64,000 bases of DNA from Flavobacteriales bacterium (GTDB taxonomy: Bacteria > Bacteroidota > Bacteroidia > Flavobacteriales > UBA7312): contig JADHMQ010000002.1 in the NCBI GenBank assembly GCA_016779935.1, forward strand, positions 1 to 64,000, read 5' to 3'. Every line of letters starts with the position of its first letter. Position 1 is the stretch's first letter. The translations under genes were made by a program, and so were the position numbers. Shown in pieces: positions 18,456 through 27,664 of the stretch. Below the pieces are notes generated by a model that saw only the letters and a list, made by a program, of their open reading frames with translations, ran no database searches and was not told the origin of the DNA.

Positions 18456-18460
18456 ATTTG
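18453..18460 (+). promoter_or_regulatory. -7 box of rsmI
   Basis: TAAATTTG, an exact match; its first three bases are the stop codon of the preceding gene. It ends five bases before the rsmI ATG, predicting a leaderless mRNA. Confidence 0.55.
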
Positions 18461-18465
18461 TAGTA

Positions 18466-19137
18466 ATGGCAAAATTATTTATCGTTCCTACTCCAATCGG
18501 AAACTTAGAAGACTTAACCTATAGAGCCGCAAGAGTTTTAGAAGAAGTTGACCTTATTCTAGCGGAAGACACTCGAACGAGTGCTAGGCTTTTAGCTCAT
18601 TATTCCATTTCTACTCCTATGCGTTCGCACCATATGCATAACGAACATAAGACAGTAGAAAAGTGGGCAAATGAAATATCTTCTGGGAAAAATATTGCTT
18701 TAATAACAGACGCTGGAACACCTGCAATCTCTGACCCTGGATTTTTATTAGTTAGAGATTGTGTTGAAAATCAAATTGAAGTGGATTGTTTACCAGGAGC
18801 TACTGCTTTTGTACCCGCATTAGTTAATTCCGGTTTACCTTGTGACAGATTTACCTTTGAAGGTTTTTTGCCTCAGAAAAAAGGGCGTCAAACACGATTA
18901 AAGGCTTTGGCGACTGAAAGCAAGACGATGATTTTTTATGAATCACCTTATAGGATTGTAAAAAGTTTGCAGCAGTTTGGTGAATATATGGGTTTAGATA
19001 GACGAGTTTCTGTTTCAAGAGAAATAAGTAAAAAATTCGAAGAAACAGTGCGAGGGACTTTAGCTGATGTAATTGATCATTTTACTGAAAAAGAACCGAA
19101 AGGAGAGTTTGTAATTGTTTTAGAAGGACTTAGATGA
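18466..19137 (+). CDS. rsmI: 16S rRNA (cytidine-1402-2'-O)-methyltransferase
   Basis: Methylates the ribose of C1402 in the decoding centre of 16S rRNA, using SAM. At 223 residues it is slightly shorter than the E. coli protein (286). The tetrapyrrole-methylase-type fold is clear from LFIVPTPIGNLEDLTYRA, ILAEDTRTSARLL, NIALITDAGTPAISDPGF, LPGATAFVPALVNSGL and RFTFEGFLPQKKGRQ. Its stop overlaps the next start by four bases. Confidence 0.95.
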   Translation: MAKLFIVPTPIGNLEDLTYRAARVLEEVDLILAEDTRTSARLLAHYSISTPMRSHHMHNEHKTVEKWANEISSGKNIALITDAGTPAISDPGFLLVRDCVENQIEVDCLPGATAFVPALVNSGLPCDRFTFEGFLPQKKGRQTRLKALATESKTMIFYESPYRIVKSLQQFGEYMGLDRRVSVSREISKKFEETVRGTLADVIDHFTEKEPKGEFVIVLEGLR

Positions 19138-20198
19138 AGGATATAAAAAATCAACAATTTCCAAAACCATTAATTATTGCAGGGCCGTGTAGTGCAGAAA
19201 GCCTAGAGCAAGTAATGTCTACTGCTAAAGGTTTAGTAAATAAAGCAACCATCTTTAGAGCTGGAATATGGAAACCACGCACGCGTCCTAATTCGTTTGA
19301 AGGTATTGGCGAAAAAGCGTTGCCATGGCTAAATGAGGTCCAAAAAGAAACAGGACTAAAAGTAGCAACAGAAGTAGCTAATGCTCAGCATGTAGAAGCT
19401 TGTTTAAAGTCAGGCATAGATTTTCTTTGGATAGGAGCTAGAACTACCGTAAACCCCTTTTATGTTCAGGAAATTGCAGAAGCCTTGAAAGGGGTAGACG
19501 TTAGCGTTATGGTAAAAAATCCATTACACCCTGAGTTAAGTTTATGGATGGGTGCTTTAGAGCGATTAAACCAAGTAGGAATAGATAGACTTTCTGCCAT
19601 TCACAGAGGTTTTTTCACTTTAGAAAAGTCCGCTTTCAGAAATGAGCCCAAGTGGGAGTTGCCAATTAAATTGAAACGATTAAACCCTGGATTACCAATT
19701 ATTTGTGATCCTAGTCATATTTCAGGTTCACCACAAATGTTAGCAGAAGTTTCACAAACGGCTATGGATTTGAATATGGATGGATTGATGATAGAAACAC
19801 ATTACAATCCATCTGTCGCATTAAGTGATGCTCAGCAGCAAATCACTCCTAATGAATTAGGCGTATTATTAGACAATCTTATTTTACGAAGCTCAACCCA
19901 TCCAAATGATCAGTTTAGAACTGCCTTGAACAAGTTAAGGTTAGAGATAGATTTGATTGATAAGAAACTTGTTGACATCTTAGGTCAACGCACCGAAATA
20001 GTCAAAGAAATTGGGCGATACAAAAAAGAAAATGCAGTTACTATTTTGCAAATAGAAAGGTGGTTTGAAATATTAAGCTCTCGAAAAGATTGGGGGGAAG
20101 AGATGAATCTAGATCCTCAAATGATAGCCGAATTATTCGAGCTAATACATAAGCATTCTGTTCTCACTCAGTCTCATATTTTAAAAAATAATGACTAA
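19134..20198 (+). CDS. Bifunctional DAHP synthase / chorismate mutase type II
   Basis: Joins the first committed step of aromatic amino acid synthesis to the step leading to prephenate. Of 354 residues, about 1-255 form the DAHP synthase: LIIAGPCSAES, FRAGIWKPRTRPNSFEGIGE, LWIGARTTVNPF, VMVKNPLHPELSLW, LPIICDPSHISG and GLMIETHYNPS. About 265-350 form an AroQ-type chorismate mutase (LNKLRLEIDLIDKKLVDILG, then RTEIVKEIGRYKKEN). This fusion is standard in Bacteroidota and likely gives feedback control by prephenate. It overlaps rsmI by four bases and recJ by eight. Confidence 0.93.
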   Translation: MKDIKNQQFPKPLIIAGPCSAESLEQVMSTAKGLVNKATIFRAGIWKPRTRPNSFEGIGEKALPWLNEVQKETGLKVATEVANAQHVEACLKSGIDFLWIGARTTVNPFYVQEIAEALKGVDVSVMVKNPLHPELSLWMGALERLNQVGIDRLSAIHRGFFTLEKSAFRNEPKWELPIKLKRLNPGLPIICDPSHISGSPQMLAEVSQTAMDLNMDGLMIETHYNPSVALSDAQQQITPNELGVLLDNLILRSSTHPNDQFRTALNKLRLEIDLIDKKLVDILGQRTEIVKEIGRYKKENAVTILQIERWFEILSSRKDWGEEMNLDPQMIAELFELIHKHSVLTQSHILKNND

Positions 20199-21879
20199 TA
20201 AATGGACATTAAAGCCTCTGCCAGATTCTAAAATTGTTAAAGATTTGAAAGATAGCCTTGGCGTATCCTCTGTCATTGCCACCCTCTTAGCACAAAGAGG
20301 GATAACAGATTTTGATGATGCCAAAACATTTTTTAGACCACAATTAAGTCATCTTCACGACCCTTTTTTAATGAAGGATATGGATAAAGCCGTTCAGCGT
20401 TTGACTAGGGCAATCTCCAATAATGAGAAAATATTGGTTTATGGTGATTATGATGTTGACGGCACGACTGCAGTTTCCTTAATGTACCTTTTTCTAAAGC
20501 GGTTTTCTGAAAATATTGAGTATTATATTCCTGACCGTTATACTGAAGGATATGGCGTTTCTTATAAAGGAATAGACTATGCAAATGATAATGGCTTTTC
20601 ACTGATTGTTTGCTTAGACTGCGGCATAAAAGCCGTTGACAAGGTATCTTACGCCAAGGTAAAGGGAATTGATTTTATTATATGCGACCACCACAGGCCA
20701 GCTGAGGTGCTTCCTGAAGCAATTGCAGTTCTTGACCCTAAACGTAATGACTGCGATTACCCCTTTAAAGAATTGTGCGGATGTGGTGTTGGTTTCAAAT
20801 TAGCACAAGCCTACTGTCAATTTCACAATCATCCTTTTGAAGACTTAATACCCTTATTAGATTTAGTATTGGTAAGTATAGCTGCCGATATTGTTCCAAT
20901 TGTAGGAGAAAATAGAGTACTATCCTTCTTTGGATTGCAACAGATAAATTCAAATCCAAGAAATGGTTTAAAAGCATTGATGGAGGTGTCTAACAGAAAA
21001 GATACCTTTAATATTTCGGATGTCGTTTTTGGAATAGCACCAAGAATTAATGCTGCTGGTCGGATTGAGCATGGCAACAAAGCGGTTGAATTGCTCATTC
21101 AAAATGATTTTGCCCAAGCCAAAGAAAAAGCAGAATATATTGACCAACACAATCATACTAGAAAAGAACTGGATAAAAGCATTACCCAAGAAGCTCTTGA
21201 AATGATTGTACCTAATGCTAAAAGTACAGTTGTTTGCAATGATAATTGGCATAAAGGGGTCGTTGGAATAGTAGCCTCACGCTTAATAGAAAGTCATTAC
21301 AGGCCAACCATTGTACTCACAGAAAGTAACGGAAAACTGACAGGCTCTGCACGATCAGTTAAAGGCTTTGATGTGTATAATGCCATTGATGAATGTTCTG
21401 ATTTATTAGAGCAATTTGGAGGGCACAAATACGCTGCTGGGCTTACATTAAAGAAAGAAAATTTAGCTGCATTTACTCAGCGTTTTGAAGAGGTTGTTAG
21501 TGCCACTATCTCTGAAGATATGCTAGTTCCCGAAATAACCATCGATTTGGAAATAGATTTCAATGACATAAATTTTAAGACTTATAGAATCTTGCAGCAA
21601 ATGGCTCCCTTTGGCCCATCAAACAATAGGCCAGTATTAATGTTAAAGGGGGTAGTTGACAATGGAAGGGGTAGATTAATTGGAAGCGATCAATCCCATT
21701 TGAAATTAGGTCTAACAGATACTGTGGGTAGTAAAGTATTCGATGGGATAGGTTTTGGAATGGCAAATCATTTTCCAAAAATAAAGAATAAAGAATCTTT
21801 TGATGTTTGCTTTGTGTTAGAAGAAAACGAATGGAATGGAAATACAAACCTCCAATTGAGGCTAAAGGATATTAAGTAA
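20191..21879 (+). CDS. recJ: Single-stranded-DNA-specific exonuclease RecJ
   Basis: 5'-3' single-strand DNA exonuclease for recombination and repair. In 562 residues the DHH phosphoesterase motifs are present: VYGDYDVDGTT (residues 83-93) binds metal, CDHHRP (165-170) holds the DHH triad, and the DHHA1 domain shows TGSARSVKGFDVYNAI and FGGHKYAAGLTL. A C-terminal OB-like domain follows. The ATG lies inside the previous gene, showing coupling. It ends with zero spacing against the convergent dnaG stop codon. Confidence 0.95.
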   Translation: MTNKWTLKPLPDSKIVKDLKDSLGVSSVIATLLAQRGITDFDDAKTFFRPQLSHLHDPFLMKDMDKAVQRLTRAISNNEKILVYGDYDVDGTTAVSLMYLFLKRFSENIEYYIPDRYTEGYGVSYKGIDYANDNGFSLIVCLDCGIKAVDKVSYAKVKGIDFIICDHHRPAEVLPEAIAVLDPKRNDCDYPFKELCGCGVGFKLAQAYCQFHNHPFEDLIPLLDLVLVSIAADIVPIVGENRVLSFFGLQQINSNPRNGLKALMEVSNRKDTFNISDVVFGIAPRINAAGRIEHGNKAVELLIQNDFAQAKEKAEYIDQHNHTRKELDKSITQEALEMIVPNAKSTVVCNDNWHKGVVGIVASRLIESHYRPTIVLTESNGKLTGSARSVKGFDVYNAIDECSDLLEQFGGHKYAAGLTLKKENLAAFTQRFEEVVSATISEDMLVPEITIDLEIDFNDINFKTYRILQQMAPFGPSNNRPVLMLKGVVDNGRGRLIGSDQSHLKLGLTDTVGSKVFDGIGFGMANHFPKIKNKESFDVCFVLEENEWNGNTNLQLRLKDIK

Positions 21880-23784
21880 CTATTTAAGAATAGTCCTTCC
21901 GAGTTTAGCTGAAATTTCTTTCTTCAATTTTGAAAGCGAATTTATCTCTGATAATATTTCAAATTCAGCATCCTCAGTCGCTGCTTTAAGTTCCTCGTTT
22001 TTGTTTTGAATAAGTTCGCCAATTTTAGCAATCTTCAAGGAATAAATGGCTGTTTCAACAGCTGGTTTTAATTGCATCTCTTCAGTTTCAGTATAGATAC
22101 CGTGGTCTTTCCATCGTGTACTCATTGAATGTGGAGAGCTAATGATATCCGCAGCTAATCGAGAAACATTTGGATTTTTATGTAGAGTGAAAAATTCTTG
22201 TTTTAAAAGTTCTTCTTTAGCGAGTGCTTGACAATAAGCATCAAAAATAAGCTGGTAATTAGGATTCGAAAACTCAATTTCATTTTCAAGTTCTGAAACA
22301 ATAAACTGAGCAACGTACATTTCATTACTGTCAAATTCAACCAGCTGATCACTGTACTCCAACAAAAACCGAATAATGTCCTTTTCTTGATACTCGGAAG
22401 TGCTTTTGCTTTGCTTTACTGTATTGACATTGTTTTCTTGTGTCGGCTTCTTCTCTGCTCGCGGCGTTTTTTGGTTTTGACGACCAGAGCGTTTTATGTC
22501 AATGATTTTATTGCTAATTTCTGTTTCTCCTATTTCCAAAAGCTTAGAGCATTCTCTTATGTAAACAGCTCTAGTAATCTCATCAGGAATCATAGCTATT
22601 GAATTAACTATTTCGTTGATGAGGTTTACTTTTTTGATAGGGTCATTTTTACTTTCGTCCTTTAACAGATTTGTTTTGAAAGTCAAAAAATCTTGCGCTT
22701 CATCTGTTATAAATGACTGTATTTTTTCTTGACCTAAAATTTTGGCGTAGCTATCTGGGTCTTCTCCTTCGGGAAATAGAACCACTTTTACATTCATGCC
22801 TTCAGAAAGGATGAGGTCAATACCTCTAAAAGAGGCCTTAATACCTGCAGAATCGCCATCAAACAATATGGTGATATTCTTAGTAAATCGCTCTATAAGT
22901 TTGATTTGCTCAGAGGTTAATGCTGTTCCTGAAGAGGCAACCACATTTTCAATGCCGTGTTGATGCATAGATATAACATCAGTATAGCCTTCTACCAAAA
23001 AACAATTATCTTGTTTTACGATAGCTGATTTAGAAAAATAAATACCATATAAGACTTTACTTTTATGGTAAATATCGCTTTCTGGAGAGTTCAAATACTT
23101 TGCAGCCTTTTCACTATTTTTAAGAATTCTGCCGCCAAAACCCAATACTCTTCCTGACATACTATGAATGGGAAACATTATTCTTCCTCTAAAGCGGTCA
23201 AATGACTTTTTATCTTTTACGATACTTAAGCCCGTTTTTTCTAAGTACTCAATTTTATACGAGTTACCCAATGCTGATTTTGTAAATGAATCCCACCCTT
23301 CAGGGTTATAGCCTAACTGAAATTTGTCAATCATTTCGCTTGATACTCCTCTTTCCTTAAAATAGCTTAGACCAATTGCTTTACCCTCATTGCTTTTGTG
23401 CAGACTATCTTTGAAATAATCACGAGCATATGAGTTGACTACAAATAAACTTTCTCTCGCATTGGCTTTTTCTATTTGCTCTGGTGTTTGCTCTTCTTCA
23501 ACCAGTTCAATATTGTATTTTTTGGCAAGGTAGCGAAGCGCTTCAGGGTATGAATACTGCTCGTGCTCCATAACAAAGTTGATGGAATTGCCACCCTTTC
23601 CACAACCGAAGCATTTAAATATTCCTTTGACTGGTGAAACGGTAAATGAGGGAGTTTTCTCATCATGAAATGGACAATTACCTAGAAGATTAACCCCTCT
23701 TTTTTTGAGAGTAACAAAGTCTCCTACAACCTCCTCAATTCGGACGCTATCGTAAATAGTGTCAATCGTTTCTTTTGGAATCAT
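21880..23784 (-). CDS. dnaG: DNA primase
   Basis: Makes the RNA primers for replication. Of 634 residues, the CHC2 zinc finger comes first (Cys37, His40, Cys58, Cys61 in NCPFHDEKTPSF and KCFGCGKGG). The TOPRIM core follows, with FLVEGYTDVISMHQHG and ILFDGDSAGIKAS supplying the metal-binding Glu and Asp residues. The C-terminal helicase-binding part diverges after a low-complexity linker (about 430-465). The ATG overlaps the TGA of the polyprenyl synthase gene, so dnaG depends on that gene's promoter. Confidence 0.96.
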   Translation of the reverse strand: MIPKETIDTIYDSVRIEEVVGDFVTLKKRGVNLLGNCPFHDEKTPSFTVSPVKGIFKCFGCGKGGNSINFVMEHEQYSYPEALRYLAKKYNIELVEEEQTPEQIEKANARESLFVVNSYARDYFKDSLHKSNEGKAIGLSYFKERGVSSEMIDKFQLGYNPEGWDSFTKSALGNSYKIEYLEKTGLSIVKDKKSFDRFRGRIMFPIHSMSGRVLGFGGRILKNSEKAAKYLNSPESDIYHKSKVLYGIYFSKSAIVKQDNCFLVEGYTDVISMHQHGIENVVASSGTALTSEQIKLIERFTKNITILFDGDSAGIKASFRGIDLILSEGMNVKVVLFPEGEDPDSYAKILGQEKIQSFITDEAQDFLTFKTNLLKDESKNDPIKKVNLINEIVNSIAMIPDEITRAVYIRECSKLLEIGETEISNKIIDIKRSGRQNQKTPRAEKKPTQENNVNTVKQSKSTSEYQEKDIIRFLLEYSDQLVEFDSNEMYVAQFIVSELENEIEFSNPNYQLIFDAYCQALAKEELLKQEFFTLHKNPNVSRLAADIISSPHSMSTRWKDHGIYTETEEMQLKPAVETAIYSLKIAKIGELIQNKNEELKAATEDAEFEILSEINSLSKLKKEISAKLGRTILK

Positions 23785-24755
23785 TTTTTTCTTTCGATGA
23801 CGAAATTTACTAAAAGTTCTAGAGACTTTCGGCTTTCATTGTCGTCAAAAGTTTTCAACAAAGACAAGGCTCTATTTTGATAGCCTTTCATTTTTTCAAT
23901 GGTGTATTCAATACCGCCACTTTGTTTGACTAGCGATAATACTTTGGATACGCGTTCACTATCAGTATTGTGTTTTTTTACTGTTTGGATAATGAATTTG
24001 CAGTCTTTTTTTGAGACGTGTTTTAAGGCATATATCAGAGGTAAAGTCATTTTTTGCTCCTTAATATCTATCCCAGTTGGTTTTCCAATAATATCATCAT
24101 TATAGTAGTCAAATAAATCATCTTTCATCTGAAATGCTATACCCACAAGCTCACCAAATTCTCTCATTTTATCGATAGTCTTTTCGTCTTGTTTTGCTGC
24201 AGTAGCACCACAAGCACAACATGCTGCAATAAGCGTAGCTGTTTTTTGTCTAATGATATCAAAATAAATATCTTCTTCTATATCGAGATGCCTGGCTTTT
24301 TCAATTTGAAGTAACTCGCCTTCACTCATGTCTTTTACAGCTTTGGATACAATTTGTAGTAAATCATATTCTTTGTTTTGCAAAGACAACAATAAGCCTT
24401 GAGATAGTAGAAAATCACCCACTAAGACGGCAATTTTATTTTTCCATAAGGCGTTTATTGAAAAGAAGCCTCTTCTTAAATTGGCATCATCAATAACATC
24501 ATCATGTACTAAAGTAGCAGTATGTAAAAGCTCTATAAGAGAAGCTGCTCGATAAGTGCTCTCATTAATTTCTCCAAACATTTTGTTGCAAAGGAAAACG
24601 AACATAGGCCGCATTTGCTTCCCTTTTCGTTTTACGATATAGTGTAATACCTTATCTAAAAGAGGAACGTTACTCTTTAAGGACTCCTTAAATTTAGTTT
24701 CAAACAAGAGCATCTCTTGTTGAATAGGGGTCTTAATCTTTTTAATCGAGTTCAT
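23781..24755 (-). CDS. ispB: Polyprenyl diphosphate synthase
   Basis: Extends allylic diphosphates with IPP to long-chain polyprenyl diphosphate, for the menaquinone side chain or as a lipid carrier. The 324 residues are counted from ATG 24755; the upstream TTG at 24785 lies beyond the promoter box and is excluded. The first aspartate-rich motif is HDDVIDDANLRRG and the second is FQMKDDLFDYYND, with GKQMRPMFVFL for IPP binding. Product chain length cannot be read with certainty. First gene of a two-gene unit with dnaG. Confidence 0.9.
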   Translation of the reverse strand: MNSIKKIKTPIQQEMLLFETKFKESLKSNVPLLDKVLHYIVKRKGKQMRPMFVFLCNKMFGEINESTYRAASLIELLHTATLVHDDVIDDANLRRGFFSINALWKNKIAVLVGDFLLSQGLLLSLQNKEYDLLQIVSKAVKDMSEGELLQIEKARHLDIEEDIYFDIIRQKTATLIAACCACGATAAKQDEKTIDKMREFGELVGIAFQMKDDLFDYYNDDIIGKPTGIDIKEQKMTLPLIYALKHVSKKDCKFIIQTVKKHNTDSERVSKVLSLVKQSGGIEYTIEKMKGYQNRALSLLKTFDDNESRKSLELLVNFVIERKK

Positions 24756-24774
24756 TTGAAGAAATAAGGAGGTA

Positions 24775-24782
24775 CAAAGATA
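24775..24782 (-). promoter_or_regulatory. -7 box of polyprenyl synthase-dnaG
   Basis: TATCTTTG on the minus strand, exact match, 19 bases before ATG 24755. It decides the start: a TTG at 24785 would lie upstream of the transcription start. Confidence 0.6.
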
Positions 24783-24791
24783 CAAATATCA

Positions 24792-25841
24792 CTAGGATTT
24801 GACTAGCTTATTAGCTAATTGTCCACAAGCGGCATCAATGTCTTTCCCTCTGCTTCTTCTGACGTTTACAATTAGGTTTTTACTTTCTAAATAGCTTACA
24901 AAAGCATCTACCTTTTCTCTTTTGGCCTGTTGGAACTCCCCATCGTCAATTGGGTTGTATTCAATAATATTGATTTTACACGGCGTTATTTTTGCAAATT
25001 GAGCCAGCTCAATAGCGTCACTGATTTCATCATTAAAGCCTTTAAAAATAATGTATTCGTAGGTTAGTCTCGTGCCAGTCTTTTCATAAAAATAGATAAT
25101 GGCTTCTTTAAGAGACTCCAATGAGTTTTGCTCATTGATAGGCATTATGTAATCTCTTTTTTTGTCGTTTGCAGCATGAAGAGATAAAGCAAGGTTAAAC
25201 TTAACTTCATCGTCACCTAGTTTTTTAATGAGCTTGGCAATACCAGCTGTTGAAACCGTAATTCGTTTTGGTGACATTCCTAGACCATCATTTGAGGTGA
25301 TTTTTTCTATGGAATTTATCACATTTCTATAGTTCAATAAAGGCTCACCCATTCCCATGTAGACGATATTACTCAGTTTTTGCTGGTAATTTTTTTGAGC
25401 AAGTTCATTAAGCATGAATACTTGATCGTACATCTCATCTGGGTTCAGATTTCTTAGTCTATCAAGTTTGCCAGTAGCACAAAATTTACAGCTCAAGCTA
25501 CAGCCTACTTGAGAGGAAATACAAGCAGTCATTCGTGATTTTGTAGGGATAAGTACACCTTCCACATTGTTGTCATCAAATAGTTTAAAGGCTGATTTAA
25601 TGGTGCGGTCTGTACTCTTTTGAGACTCAGAAATTTGAATATGTTGAATAACGAATTTTTCGTCTAGCAATTCAATAATTTCTTTAGATATATTTCTCAT
25701 GTCTGAAAATGATGACACGGATTTTTTCCACAACCACTCATAAACTTGCTTTGCTCGAAAGCTAGGGTGTTTATGGTCAACAAAAAAGTCTTTTAACTCT
25801 TCTAAGGTCAGTTCACGAATGTTTTTTTTCTGTAAAGACAT
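24792..25841 (-). CDS. rlmN: Dual-specificity 23S rRNA/tRNA adenine C2 methyltransferase
   Basis: Radical SAM enzyme that methylates A2503 of 23S rRNA and A37 of some tRNAs. It has 349 residues. The 4Fe-4S cysteines are Cys114, Cys118 and Cys121 in VGCSLSCKFCATG, and the late DAACGQLANKL carries the second catalytic cysteine. IVYMGMGEPLLNYRNV and RITVSTAGI are conserved. Its ATG is only 29 bases from the divergent amidohydrolase ATG. Confidence 0.96.
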   Translation of the reverse strand: MSLQKKNIRELTLEELKDFFVDHKHPSFRAKQVYEWLWKKSVSSFSDMRNISKEIIELLDEKFVIQHIQISESQKSTDRTIKSAFKLFDDNNVEGVLIPTKSRMTACISSQVGCSLSCKFCATGKLDRLRNLNPDEMYDQVFMLNELAQKNYQQKLSNIVYMGMGEPLLNYRNVINSIEKITSNDGLGMSPKRITVSTAGIAKLIKKLGDDEVKFNLALSLHAANDKKRDYIMPINEQNSLESLKEAIIYFYEKTGTRLTYEYIIFKGFNDEISDAIELAQFAKITPCKINIIEYNPIDDGEFQQAKREKVDAFVSYLESKNLIVNVRRSRGKDIDAACGQLANKLVKS

Positions 25842-25845
25842 GGCG

Positions 25846-25853
25846 CAAAGATA
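25846..25853 (-). promoter_or_regulatory. -7 box of rlmN
   Basis: TATCTTTG on the minus strand, four bases before the rlmN ATG. With the next entry it forms the perfect inverted repeat CAAAGATAGTATCTTTG (25846-25862). Confidence 0.65.
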
Positions 25854-25854
25854 G

Positions 25855-25862
25855 TATCTTTG
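25855..25862 (+). promoter_or_regulatory. -7 box of the amidohydrolase gene
   Basis: TATCTTTG on the plus strand, eight bases before the ATG at 25871 and one base from the rlmN box. The -33 region of this promoter must lie inside the rlmN coding sequence. Confidence 0.65.
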
Positions 25863-25870
25863 TACACTCT

Positions 25871-27007
25871 ATGCGCTACTTAACTTCAGATATAGTTTTT
25901 ACATCAATAGGACCACCTATTCTTAATGGTGTTCTTGTGGTAGATGACAGCGGTAAAATAGTAGATATCCTTTCAGATAAAGAAGGTCTAGACTCATCCA
26001 GTATAGAATACTTTGAGGGGGCTTTATGCCCAGGCTTTATTAATACCCATTGCCATTTAGAATTGTCTCACCTCAAAGATAGAATGAAAGAAAAAACAGG
26101 TTTGCCATACTTTATTTCTAATATTGGAAAAATACGTAAGTCATCTGATGATGAGATACAATCATCTATTAAATATGCGGATAAATTAATGTTTGATAAT
26201 GGGATTGTAGCTGTTGGCGATATTAGTAATACTGCTGATTCATTTGCGATTAAAGACGAGAGTCCCATTTATTACCACTCATTCATTGAGCTTTTTGCTT
26301 CTGACCCTTCAAGAGCAGATGAGGTTTTTCAAAATGGACTGCATTTATTGGGACAATGCAAGCATAAGGCTTCTTTAACCCCACATGCTAATTATTCTGC
26401 TTCTAAACAATTATTTGAAAAAATACGTTCTCACAATTCTGGAGAAATAATTACCATTCACAATCAAGAAACGCCAACAGAAGATCAGATGTTTATAGAG
26501 GGTTCTGGAGAGTTGTTAAATGAACTCATCGCTAGGCACTTTTTTAAATTTACAGGTAAAACAGCGCTAAAAAGTACATTAACACAATTGCCAGATGCTC
26601 CCGTATTGATGGTTCACAATACATTCACAACAAAAGAGGACATTCATTGGGTAAGTAAAAATTTCGATAATGTTTTTTGGGCAACTTGCCCCAAAGCAAA
26701 CATATACATTGAAGACGCATTGCCCACATATGATTTTTTTATTGAGAAAAAAGCCAAAATGACATACGGAACAGATAGCTTAGCGTCCAACGATACTCTT
26801 TCGATTTTAGAAGAAATGAAAACTATAAAAAGTAGCGTGTCATTAGATAAGTCCATTGAATGGGCTTGTAAAAATGGAGCTGAATTTTTACAAATTGATG
26901 AGTGTTTTGGAACTTTTGAAAAAGGGAAAAGCCCTGGCATTAATCACCTGAAAAACTTGGAAAATTTTGAGTTAACCGATCAGAGTTCTGTTAGTCGCTT
27001 GATTTGA
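25871..27007 (+). CDS. Metal-dependent amidohydrolase, deaminase-like
   Basis: A 378-residue protein of the amidohydrolase superfamily (ATZ/TRZ-like deaminases). The N-terminal beta sandwich ends in GALCPGFINTHCHLELSH, where HxH binds the metal. ITIHNQETPTEDQMF and LMVHNTF supply further histidines, and YGTDSLASNDTLSILEEM holds the metal-binding aspartate and the deaminase-type loop. The substrate is not evident: aminodeoxyfutalosine, S-adenosylhomocysteine and guanine are family options. No menaquinone gene of the futalosine route is in view. Its end overlaps convergent ispD by 17 bases. Confidence 0.75.
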   Translation: MRYLTSDIVFTSIGPPILNGVLVVDDSGKIVDILSDKEGLDSSSIEYFEGALCPGFINTHCHLELSHLKDRMKEKTGLPYFISNIGKIRKSSDDEIQSSIKYADKLMFDNGIVAVGDISNTADSFAIKDESPIYYHSFIELFASDPSRADEVFQNGLHLLGQCKHKASLTPHANYSASKQLFEKIRSHNSGEIITIHNQETPTEDQMFIEGSGELLNELIARHFFKFTGKTALKSTLTQLPDAPVLMVHNTFTTKEDIHWVSKNFDNVFWATCPKANIYIEDALPTYDFFIEKKAKMTYGTDSLASNDTLSILEEMKTIKSSVSLDKSIEWACKNGAEFLQIDECFGTFEKGKSPGINHLKNLENFELTDQSSVSRLI

Positions 27008-27662
27008 GGTACATCTCAGCAATTTTCAAATCTTCTGGCGTTGTGATTTTAATATTTTCTTTATTACCGTTAATTAAAATAATTTTTTCGCCAATTGCTT
27101 CAACTACTGAAGCATCATCTGTGAATGATTCATTGTAGTTAAGTTCGTATGCTTTTAGGATTGTATCGCTTTTGAAACATTGCGGGGTCTGAACAATCTT
27201 ATAGTTGCTTCTATTTACGACTATACTTGTATCGTCTTTAAGTTGCCGTACACTTTCAATCACATCTAGGGATGGAATGGCACTTCCTTCAGCTTTTGCG
27301 GTTGCCATACATTTTCTTAATACCTCTTGGCTAATTAGTGGACGTACACCATCGTGAATGGCTACAACACCCTCTTCTTTAACAAATGCCAAGGCATTTT
27401 TTACGGATTCAAATCGTGTTTCTCCGCCTTTAGATAAATGATGATTAATAGTTAGGTAGTGTTTTTCACACAATTCTTTCCAGTATTCGAACTGTGACTC
27501 TGGAAGAGCCACTATGAATTCGGCATTCGGAATAAACCGACTTAAGCGTTCAAGGGTATGTATAAGAATAGGTTTAGAGTTAAGCTCTAAAAACTGCTTA
27601 GGGATAGAAGAACCCATTCGGTTTCCGCTACCCCCAGCTACTATAATTATATATTCTTTCAC
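26991..27662 (-). CDS. ispD: 2-C-methyl-D-erythritol 4-phosphate cytidylyltransferase
   Basis: Couples methylerythritol phosphate to CMP in the non-mevalonate isoprenoid route. The 223 residues start with IIIVAGGSGNRMGSSIPKQFLEL, where the glycine-rich loop and PKQ bind CTP. VAIHDGVRPLIS holds the metal-binding Asp, and TDDASVVEAIG the MEP-binding part. It lies two bases after queA and is probably co-transcribed. ispG, another gene of the same route, lies at 43.7 kb. Confidence 0.95.
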   Translation of the reverse strand: MKEYIIIVAGGSGNRMGSSIPKQFLELNSKPILIHTLERLSRFIPNAEFIVALPESQFEYWKELCEKHYLTINHHLSKGGETRFESVKNALAFVKEEGVVAIHDGVRPLISQEVLRKCMATAKAEGSAIPSLDVIESVRQLKDDTSIVVNRSNYKIVQTPQCFKSDTILKAYELNYNESFTDDASVVEAIGEKIILINGNKENIKITTPEDLKIAEMYLKSSD

Positions 27663-27664
27663 TT

